Below, piece after piece: positions 13,222-19,318 of a stretch of 19,318 nucleotides of DNA. The notes below the pieces were generated by a model. The model was not told the DNA's origin, ran no database searches, and worked only from the letters and a program-made list of their open reading frames with translations. Position 1 is the stretch's first letter; each line of letters starts with the position of its first letter. The stretch is from JBFGCA01 sp041567315 (GTDB taxonomy: Bacteria > Acidobacteriota > Thermoanaerobaculia > Multivoradales > JAHEKO01), in the NCBI GenBank assembly GCA_041567315.1, contig JBFGCA010000094.1, forward strand, positions 1 through 19,318. The letters are read 5' to 3'. A program made the translations under genes and the position numbers.

Positions 13222-14574
13222 TCAGGCCAGCCGCGCCAGGAGCAGCGAGGCCAGGCTCAGGGCGAAGAAGAAGCCGCACATGTCGGTGATGGTGGTGAGG
13301 ATCGGGCCCGAGGCCAGCGCCGGGTCCTTGCCCCAGCGGCGCAGGACCAGCGGCACGGTGCCGCCGATCAGCACCGCCACCACGGTGTTGACCGCCAGCG
13401 CCGCCCCCACCACCACGCCGAGATACCAGTTGCCGGCGTAGAGCCCGGCGGCGAGAGCGATCAGCAGCCCGAGGACGCCACCGTTGATCAGCCCCACGCG
13501 GGCTTCTTTGAGGGCGACGTGGAGGATCTCGAAAGGCTTGACCACGCCGAGCGACAGCTCGCGAAGGCTGACCGCCACCGCCTGGTTGCCCGAGCAGCCG
13601 CTCATGTCCGAGATGATCGGCAGGAACACCGCCAGTGCGATGATCTGGGCCAGGGTGTCCTGGTACAGCGCGATGACGCTGGCGGCCACGATGTTGAGCA
13701 GGATGTTGACGCTTAGCCAGGACAGCCGGCGCCGCGAGCGCTCCAGGGTCGGCATCGAGCGCAGCTCCTCGCCGCCGACGATGCCGACCGCCTTGAGGTG
13801 GTCCTCGACCGCCCGCTCGCCGAGCGCCTCGCGGACGGCCGAGCGCTTGACCACCCCGACCAGCCGGCCGTCGGGCAGCACCACCGGGACGCCGAAGAAG
13901 GCGTGCTCGCGGAAGAAGTCGACCAGACGGTCGAGCGGCTCGTCGACCCCCACCGACAGCGGTTCGGGCAGCATCAGCTCGCGGACCCCCCGGTGGCCGT
14001 GCGCCAGCACCAGGTCGCGCAGCCGCAGCACGCCGACCAACCGGCCCCTGGCCGTGGTGATGTAGGCGTACTGCACCTCGTAGTCCGAATAGCGCTCGGC
14101 GTGCCGGCGCAGGTCGTCGAGCACGTCCTGGATGGTGCGGTCTTCGGCAAAGGCGAGGAACTCGGTGACCATGATGCCGCCGGCCACGTCGGGCGGGTAC
14201 TGGGCCAGCAGCCGGGCGTCGCGCGCCTCCTCTGGGTCCATGGCGGCGAGCACCGCCTCGGCCTCGTCCGGCGGCAGCTCGGCGATCAGGTCGGCCTGAT
14301 CGTCGCTGGGCATCACGTTGAGGATCGCCGCCGCCTCGGCGGCCGGCAGACTCTCGATCAGCTCGGCCGACTGGCTGTCGGGGATCTCCTCGATGAGGTC
14401 GGCCGCGGCGGCGGGGCTCATCACCGCCAGCACCCGGCGGCGCTCCTCCTCGTCCAGCCGGGCCACCGCCCAGGCGGTGTCGGCCGGGGTGAGCGAGTCG
14501 ATGTAGCGCTCCAGCTCGAGGGCGGAGCCCCGGCGGGCCAGCTCGGCGATCGTCTCCCAGGGGCGCTCGCTCAT
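13222..14574 (-). CDS. mgtE: Magnesium transporter MgtE
   Basis: This is a 450-residue protein, the normal MgtE length. The N-terminal acidic helical superhelix domain (residues 1-130) has repeated DLIEEIPDSQSAELIESLP-like units. A CBS pair follows (about 135-255; TEFLAFAEDRTIQDVL, then LMLPEPLSVGVDEPLDRLV), and five membrane segments run from about residue 285 to the end. FLPIISDMSGCSGNQA matches the conserved pore-lining helix, and TTITDMCGFFFAL holds the Asp that corresponds to the Mg2+-site residue of known MgtE channels. The cytosolic domains act as a Mg2+ sensor that closes the pore. ATG 14574 is chosen because GGAGGAG lies 6 nt upstream and the frame beyond it is not family-like. It is divergent from the SNF2 gene. 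Confidence 0.93.
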   Translation of the reverse strand: MSERPWETIAELARRGSALELERYIDSLTPADTAWAVARLDEEERRRVLAVMSPAAAADLIEEIPDSQSAELIESLPAAEAAAILNVMPSDDQADLIAELPPDEAEAVLAAMDPEEARDARLLAQYPPDVAGGIMVTEFLAFAEDRTIQDVLDDLRRHAERYSDYEVQYAYITTARGRLVGVLRLRDLVLAHGHRGVRELMLPEPLSVGVDEPLDRLVDFFREHAFFGVPVVLPDGRLVGVVKRSAVREALGERAVEDHLKAVGIVGGEELRSMPTLERSRRRLSWLSVNILLNIVAASVIALYQDTLAQIIALAVFLPIISDMSGCSGNQAVAVSLRELSLGVVKPFEILHVALKEARVGLINGGVLGLLIALAAGLYAGNWYLGVVVGAALAVNTVVAVLIGGTVPLVLRRWGKDPALASGPILTTITDMCGFFFALSLASLLLARLA

Positions 14575-14635
14575 GGTCTTCTCCTCCTGCCCGGCCGCTC
14601 CACCGGTGGCCGGGGACCGCCGGCCGCGGCCCGCG

Positions 14636-14665
14636 ATGATAGGCACCGCCCGGGGCCGCCGACAA
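14636..14665 (-). promoter_or_regulatory. mgtE promoter
   Basis: On the minus strand TTGTCG (14660-14665), an 18-nt spacer and TATCAT (14636-14641) form a -35/-10 pair. This predicts a leader of about 55 nt that includes the GGAGGAG ribosome site. I see no room for a magnesium riboswitch (M-box) in so short a leader. Confidence 0.45.
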
Positions 14666-14680
14666 GCCGCGTCCCGCCGC

Positions 14681-14714
14681 TTGACAAGACAATCCAGGCC
14701 AGGCGTGCTATGTT
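14681..14714 (+). promoter_or_regulatory. Candidate promoter toward the SNF2 gene
   Basis: A perfect TTGACA lies at 14681-14686 and an extended -10-like TGCTATGTT at 14706-14714. Their spacing is poor (22 nt to TATGTT, 19 nt to TGCTAT), so either the extended -10 works alone with a weaker AAGACA at 14686-14691 (17-nt spacer), or the TTGACA is coincidental. It faces away from the mgtE promoter, leaving a compact divergent control region. Confidence 0.35.
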
Positions 14715-14983
14715 CGCCCCAGTCGCTGCCCGGGGCCCCGGCCCCGGCAACGACCTCGAGAGGCTGGGCGAGACCGGTCCCTCGGGAGCGCGCGATCGCG
14801 ATCAAGCCGGTCAACGACGGGCGGCCCTACGGCGAGCCCCTCGAACGGCGGCCCACGACCCGCGGCAGTAGCTCCCTCCAGGGGCCTTCGATCGACCGTC
14901 AGTCGCGGCGCAACGGGGGCAGCGCGACGGCCCCCGACAGGCCGGCAGCCGCATCGCCGAGACCTCTCCAAGGCGTTCGCAAC
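14715..14983 (+). other. Gene-free 269-nt leader upstream of the SNF2 gene
   Basis: There is no convincing gene here. The SNF2 frame stays open through it, but the translation is low-complexity R/P/A/S-rich sequence without family likeness. A short frame from ATG 14710 to 14871 (53 codons) has no recognisable product. The stretch contains the palindrome CGCGATCGCG near 14800 and several GC-rich inverted repeats, but I recognise no known RNA family. Confidence 0.4.
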
Positions 14984-17900
14984 GTGGTGGCACCCAACCA
15001 ACGCAAGCGGCCGGCCCGGCGCCGCCCCTCCCGCACGAGTGGCGGCGACGCCGCGCCGCCGCCGCCCGTCCCGTTGCACAAACGCAGCAGCTCGCACTTC
15101 CACCCCTCGATCCGCGAGCGCGGCGCCCAGCTCTTCGAGACCGGCCGCCTGCAAGTGGAGGTCGACGGCTCCCGCGCCCGGGCCCGGGTCGAGGCCGCCG
15201 ACCCGCCGCCCTGTCTGGTCGGCGTCGACTGGTCTCGCGTCGAGGCCAAGCGCGCGCTCCACGCCTTCTGCGACTGTCAGCGGTTCGCGGCCGGCAAGCC
15301 CTGCGAGCACGTCTGGGCGGTGCTCCTGGAGCTGGCCGAAAGCGGCCGGGACAGCCTGCTCCAGGGACGCGACCGGGTGTCGCTGCGCAAGGACCAGGCC
15401 GCCGCCTGGGCGGACCTCGGCGTCGATCCCGGCGCCCCGGCGTCGGCCCCGGCACCCGGCCCCCAGCCGCCGCCGCGACGCGACCTCCCGGCGCGGTCGG
15501 TCTCGACGCGCGCCGGCGGCGTGGCGAGCGCCCGTCACCCCAACGTCACCTCCTGGCGATCGCAGCTCGCCTCGCTGCAGGCGGAGATCGGCCAGCAGCC
15601 GGGGCGGTCCGACCCCGGCCCCGGCACGCGGGCGCCGCTCGACCCGGCCCTCGGTCTGCGGTTCCTGGTCAACACCACGGCGAGCCGCAACAGCGGCGGA
15701 CTGATCCTCGACGTCTTCAGCCGCCGGCCCGGTCCCGGCGGTAAGCCGGGCAAGCTCAAGCGGGCAAGCCTCGACCCCGACGAGCTGGCGGGAATCCTGC
15801 TGCCGGCGCGGGAGCCCGGCGACGCCGGGGACGGACTGGCGGTGGTCGCCGCCTTCTCCTCCGGCGCCCCGCTGAGGCCCAGCCGCGGGCCCCGGCGCAA
15901 GGGCCGCGATCCGAGTCGGGTCCAGCGGTTCCGGCTGCCGCGCCGGCTCTACCAGCCGGTGCTGGCGCACCTGAGCGCCGCCGACGCCCTGGGATGGTGG
16001 GACGGCCGGCGGCCGAGCCGGCTGCAGACCCTCTCCTGGGAGCCCAGCCCGCCCTGGCACCTGGCGCTGCGCCTGGAGCCCACCGCCGGCAGCGCCATGC
16101 GGCTCTACGGCTGTTTGGAGCGCAACGGCGACCGCGTACCGCTCACCGACCCGCGGCTGATCCTGCCGACCGAGGACGGCGGCGAGCCGCTGGTGCTCTT
16201 TGCCGAGTCGATCGGCCGGTTGGAGGCCGGGCATGGCAGCGATCTGCGCTGGATCGCGCTGCTGCGCGACAGCCGCGAGATCGTCATCCCCGACCGCGAC
16301 CTCGAGGAGGCGCTGAGCGAGCTGCTCGAGCTGCCCGACCTGCCGCGGCTCGAGTTCCCCGACGAGCTGCGGCTCACCGAGGAGAGCACCCCCCTGCAGC
16401 CCCGCCTGGTCTTGAGCCGCGACGCCGCCTCGGTGCTGCCCAACGCGCCGTTGCTGGCCAAGCTGTCCTTCCTCTACGGCGAACTCGAGGTCGACGCCGG
16501 CGACGCCCGCTCGACCGTCGTCGACTGGCCGCAGCGCCTCGTCCTGCGGCGCGACCAGGAGGGCGAGCGCCGCGAGCTGGTGCGGCTGCTGGAGGCCGGG
16601 GTGCGGCCGGTGCAGAACGGCACCGGGCACGAGCTGGAGCTGCGCCCCCAGGAGGTACCGGCCGTCGCCGAGCCGCTGTTGCTCGCCGGCTGGGCGGTCG
16701 ACGTCGACGGCACCCTGCTGCGCGCCCCCAGCCCGCCGTCGCTGCGCATCAAGAGCGGGATCGACTGGTTCGAGCTCAAGGGCGGCGTCGAGTTTGCCGG
16801 CGACGAGGTCGAGTTCAAGGCGGTGCTCGAGGCGGTCTCCAAGGGCCAGCGGTTCGTCAAGCTGGCGGACGGCTCGCAGGGGCTGCTGCCCGCGGCCTGG
16901 AGCGAGACCTACGACTCGCTCGCCAAGCTGGCCCACGACTCGACCGACGAGGGGCTGCGCTTCCTGCCCTCGCAGGCGCTGCTGGTCGACGCGCTGCTGA
17001 TCGAGATGCCGCCGGCGGCGGTCGACAAGGCCTTTGCCGACCTGCGCGAGAAGCTGCGCTCCTTCGAGCGCATCAAGCCCAAGAAGGAGCCGCGGGGCTT
17101 CGCCGGCACGCTGCGCGGCTACCAGCGCGCCGGGCTCGGCTGGCTCGAGTTCCTGCGCGAGTTCGGTCTCGGCGGCGTGCTGGCCGACGACATGGGGCTG
17201 GGCAAGACCGTCCAGGTGCTCGCCCTGCTGCGCGCCAACCGCACGCCGTCCAAGTCGAGCGGGCTGCCGTCGCTGGTGGTGGTGCCGCGCAGCCTGCTCT
17301 ACAACTGGATCGAGGAGACCGCCCGCTTCACCCCCAGCCTCAAGGTGGTCGAGTACGGCGGCCCCGGCCGCGAGGCGCTGCAGGGCGAGCTGGACGGGTA
17401 CGACCTGGTGGTCACCACCTACGGCACCCTGCGCCGCGACGTCGGCTTCCTGGCGACGGTCGAGTTCGACACCGTCATCCTCGACGAGGCGCAGGCGATC
17501 AAGAACCGCGACTCGCTGGGGGCCAAGGCCAGCCGGCTGCTACAGGCCCGCCACCGGCTGGCACTCACCGGCACGCCGATCGAGAACCACCTCGGCGAGC
17601 TGGGCTCGATCTTCGAGTTCCTGAACCCCGGGCTGCTCGGCCGGCTGCCGATGCTCGAGGTGCTGGCCAGCGGCCGCCAGGCCGGCAAGGAGGAGCTGGC
17701 GCGGGTGGCCGAGGGCATCCGGCCGTTCATCCTGCGGCGCACCAAGGCCCAGGTGCTGCCCGACCTGCCCCCCAAGACCGAGCAGGCGCTCTACTGCACG
17801 CTCAACGAGCGCCAGCGCGAGCTCTACGACCAGCTCCGCGCCGGCTACCAGGCGAGCCTGCTCCAGCAGGCCGAGAGCGAGGGCATGTCGGGCACCTCGA

Positions 17901-18490
17901 TCCAGGTGCTCGAGGCGCTGCTGCGGCTGCGCCAGGTCGCCTGCCACCCGGGGCTGGTCAACGAGGAGTGGGAGGAGGCCGGCAGCGCCAAGCTCGACAC
18001 CCTCTTCGAGCTGGTCGACGAGGTCCTCGACGAGGGGCACAAGGTGCTGGTCTTCTCGCAGTTCACCAAGCTGCTGGGGCTGGTCCGCAAGCGGCTCGAC
18101 GAGCGCGAGATCGACTACGCCTATCTCGACGGCCAGACCCGCAAGCGCGGCGAGGTGGTCGATCGCTTCCAGACCGACCCGAGCTGCAACCTGTTCCTGA
18201 TCAGCCTCAAGGCGGGCGGCGTCGGCCTCAACCTGACCGCCGCCGGCTACGTCTTCCTGCTCGACCCGTGGTGGAACCCGGCGGTCGAGGCGCAGGCCAT
18301 CGACCGTACCCACCGGATCGGCCAGACCCAGCCGGTCTTCGCCTACCGGCTGATCGCCCAGGACACCGTCGAGGACAAGATCCTCCAGCTCCAGCGCTCC
18401 AAGCGCCAGCTCGCCGACGCCATCCTCGAGGGCGAAGGCGGCCCGCTCAGCGAGCTGACCGCCGACGACCTCAAGATGCTGCTGAGCTGA
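14984..18490 (+). CDS. SWIM zinc-finger SNF2/HepA-type helicase-like ATPase
   Basis: This is a protein of about 1168 residues. Near the N-terminus a SWIM zinc finger reads C96-D-C98-x8-C107-E-H109 (FCDCQRFAAGKPCEHVWAV). A long middle region, typical of bacterial SNF2 proteins of this type, precedes the ATPase. Motif I is DDMGLGKT (K741), II is DEAQ (834-837), III is LTGTPIEN, then LRRTKAQVLPDLPPK, SQFTKLL, LISLKAGGVGLNLTAA and motif VI QAIDRTHRIGQ. These enzymes use ATP to move along duplex DNA and remodel DNA-bound proteins; the RapA/HepA group acts on stalled RNA polymerase, but this protein's target is not known. The start is uncertain: GTG at 14984 or 14987 precedes a basic tail (APNQRKRPARRR), and the frame is open further upstream. 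The 3' end is 16 nt from the convergent DUF1501 gene. Confidence 0.88.
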   Translation: MVAPNQRKRPARRRPSRTSGGDAAPPPPVPLHKRSSSHFHPSIRERGAQLFETGRLQVEVDGSRARARVEAADPPPCLVGVDWSRVEAKRALHAFCDCQRFAAGKPCEHVWAVLLELAESGRDSLLQGRDRVSLRKDQAAAWADLGVDPGAPASAPAPGPQPPPRRDLPARSVSTRAGGVASARHPNVTSWRSQLASLQAEIGQQPGRSDPGPGTRAPLDPALGLRFLVNTTASRNSGGLILDVFSRRPGPGGKPGKLKRASLDPDELAGILLPAREPGDAGDGLAVVAAFSSGAPLRPSRGPRRKGRDPSRVQRFRLPRRLYQPVLAHLSAADALGWWDGRRPSRLQTLSWEPSPPWHLALRLEPTAGSAMRLYGCLERNGDRVPLTDPRLILPTEDGGEPLVLFAESIGRLEAGHGSDLRWIALLRDSREIVIPDRDLEEALSELLELPDLPRLEFPDELRLTEESTPLQPRLVLSRDAASVLPNAPLLAKLSFLYGELEVDAGDARSTVVDWPQRLVLRRDQEGERRELVRLLEAGVRPVQNGTGHELELRPQEVPAVAEPLLLAGWAVDVDGTLLRAPSPPSLRIKSGIDWFELKGGVEFAGDEVEFKAVLEAVSKGQRFVKLADGSQGLLPAAWSETYDSLAKLAHDSTDEGLRFLPSQALLVDALLIEMPPAAVDKAFADLREKLRSFERIKPKKEPRGFAGTLRGYQRAGLGWLEFLREFGLGGVLADDMGLGKTVQVLALLRANRTPSKSSGLPSLVVVPRSLLYNWIEETARFTPSLKVVEYGGPGREALQGELDGYDLVVTTYGTLRRDVGFLATVEFDTVILDEAQAIKNRDSLGAKASRLLQARHRLALTGTPIENHLGELGSIFEFLNPGLLGRLPMLEVLASGRQAGKEELARVAEGIRPFILRRTKAQVLPDLPPKTEQALYCTLNERQRELYDQLRAGYQASLLQQAESEGMSGTSIQVLEALLRLRQVACHPGLVNEEWEEAGSAKLDTLFELVDEVLDEGHKVLVFSQFTKLLGLVRKRLDEREIDYAYLDGQTRKRGEVVDRFQTDPSCNLFLISLKAGGVGLNLTAAGYVFLLDPWWNPAVEAQAIDRTHRIGQTQPVFAYRLIAQDTVEDKILQLQRSKRQLADAILEGEGGPLSELTADDLKMLLS

Positions 18491-18508
18491 GCCGGCGGCC
18501 CGGCGCTC
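18489..18508. terminator. Compact hairpin spanning two convergent stop codons
   Basis: GAG-CCGG-CGGC-CCGG-CG-CTC can fold as a seven-pair stem with a 2-nt bulge and a 4-nt loop. It covers the stop codons of both the SNF2 gene (18488-18490) and the DUF1501 gene (18507-18509). There is no T-run on either side. It could mark both transcript ends, but it may also be a chance product of the high GC content. Confidence 0.3.
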
Positions 18509-19318
18509 AGACGGTCACGCCGTGGGTCCGCGGCGTGTAGCCGGGGTCGTCGAACACCGTTCGGTAGTCGGGGTTGCCGAGCCGGCGGGTCAGGATCTCG
18601 GTCAGCACGTCGCGGTAGTCGATGGTGATCTCGAGGTCCTGGCCCTCGTAGAGCTGACCATCGCCCAGACCCGGCCAATCGGTCAGCACCCGGCCGCCGG
18701 CCACCGCCCCGCCCAGCACCAGCATCAGCCCGCCGTGGCCGTGGTCGGTGCCGCCGCTGGCGTTCTCGAAGGCGTGGCGCCCGAACTCGGACATGGCGAC
18801 CACCACCACGTTCTCGACTCCGCCGGCGAACAGGTCCTGGTGGAAGGCCCCGAGACCGGCCGCCAGGCTGCCCATCAGGCCCGCCATGTGGCCCTCGACC
18901 GGCCCCTGGAAGTCGTGGGTGTCCCAGCCGCCGAGGTCGATGGCCACCGCCTCGACCCCGACCTCGGCCTTGATCAGCGCCGCCGTCGAGCGCAGCGCGT
19001 AGCCGAACTCGTCGTCGGGATAAGCCGCGCCGCCGGCCGGCTGGTAGCCCCTGAAGTCGATGTCGTCCAGCAGGTCGATGGTGCGGAAGGTGTTGACGGC
19101 GGTGGTCTGGAGCGGCTCGCCGGCCACCGCGTACATCACCTCGAGCGCCGCCTCACGGGCGCGCCTGGAGCGCCCCTCGAGCCCGAACTCGGCCGGGTCG
19201 CGGACCGGCACGGTGAGCGGTCCGCCGACCAGGGTGCGCTGCAGCCCGGCGCCGATCCCCACCGCCCTGAGCACGCCGTCGCGCAAGGTCGGGGCGGTGG
19301 CCTGCAAATGCCGCCCCA
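18507..19318 (-). CDS. DUF1501 protein, C-terminal part (partial, runs off window)
   Basis: The frame is open to the right edge, so about 270 C-terminal residues are visible and the N-terminus is missing; the in-frame TTG at 19307 is not a credible start. DUF1501 hallmarks are present: AIDLGGWDTHDFQG, a VVVVAMSEFGRHAFENASGGTDHGHGG core, LGGAVAGGRVLTDWPGL, and DYRDVLTEILTRRLGN near the end. DUF1501 proteins belong to the alkaline phosphatase/sulfatase fold, usually carry a Tat signal, and are often encoded beside DUF1800 proteins. The reaction is not established. The H-G-H of the GGTDHGHG motif and the Asp/His of GGWDTHD are probable metal ligands. Confidence 0.85.
   Translation of the reverse strand, partial: GRHLQATAPTLRDGVLRAVGIGAGLQRTLVGGPLTVPVRDPAEFGLEGRSRRAREAALEVMYAVAGEPLQTTAVNTFRTIDLLDDIDFRGYQPAGGAAYPDDEFGYALRSTAALIKAEVGVEAVAIDLGGWDTHDFQGPVEGHMAGLMGSLAAGLGAFHQDLFAGGVENVVVVAMSEFGRHAFENASGGTDHGHGGLMLVLGGAVAGGRVLTDWPGLGDGQLYEGQDLEITIDYRDVLTEILTRRLGNPDYRTVFDDPGYTPRTHGVTV

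Noticed and set aside
14575..14635. Magnesium riboswitch (M-box) upstream of mgtE
   Set aside because: The predicted leader is only about 55 nt, far too short, and I see no M-box-like pairing.
13127..14692. Long minus-strand frame continuing upstream from the deacetylase through mgtE
   Set aside because: It is a shadow of mgtE in another frame. The deacetylase has a sensible ATG at 13126.
14573..14983. N-terminal extension of the SNF2 protein to the first possible start at 14573
   Set aside because: The translation is low-complexity, overlaps the mgtE start and ribosome site on the other strand, and crosses a promoter-like sequence. A start near 14984 gives a basic N-terminus right before the family-like region.

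Overview
This is a very GC-rich, densely coding chromosomal window with third codon positions almost saturated in G/C. The gene mix suggests Acidobacteriota of the Thermoanaerobaculia type, with Myxococcota as the alternative. The pointers are a DUF2723 membrane glycosyltransferase with TPRs, a lipoprotein alkaline-phosphatase-family protein with TPRs, a secreted repeat protein ending in a DGFESGD tail, and a DUF1501 protein. This placement is inference; no rRNA or tRNA is present.

Layout. 1-5421 (+): the end of an AddB-type Fe-S nuclease, an AddA-type helicase-nuclease overlapping it by 4 nt, and a DUF2723+TPR membrane protein 25 nt further on. 5366-9044 is an accessory patch. It holds a vapBC module (-), a secreted seven-repeat propeller-like protein (-) whose 5' end lies inside a 173-bp palindromic MITE-like element, a 3'-truncated YpfJ-type zinc metallopeptidase (+), and a second vapBC module (-). 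9194-11218 (+) is a phosphatase/phosphodiesterase-fold lipoprotein with TPRs. 11232-11724 (-) is a DUF4160/DUF2442 pair, a candidate third toxin-antitoxin module. A diverged relative of the palindromic element follows (about 11777-11877) and supplies the stop codon of the next gene. 11873-14574 (-) holds a YdjC/ChbG-like deacetylase with a hydrophobic N-terminus, and the magnesium transporter mgtE. 14984-18490 (+) is a SWIM-zinc-finger SNF2 ATPase behind a roughly 270-nt leader. 18507-19318 (-) is the C-terminal part of a DUF1501 protein running off the window.

How it fits together. AddAB repairs double-strand breaks; this AddA ends in a near-consensus beta-clamp-binding pentapeptide, suggesting a link to the replisome. 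The small modules (two vapBC, one DUF4160/2442, two palindromic elements) all sit in the 5.4-11.9 kb stretch and touch the ends of resident genes: a shared 3' end with DUF2723, the truncated peptidase, the start of the propeller gene and the stop of the deacetylase. Several promoters can be read by eye. They share a TTGNNN-like -35, an 18-19 bp spacer and a TANNNT -10. In three cases the -10 ends exactly 6 nt before the start codon, which would give leaderless mRNAs.

I do not see a complete, clearly new multi-gene system. The strongest leads are the palindromic element family and its effect on gene ends, the leaderless-type promoters, the clamp motif on AddA, and the truncated peptidase.
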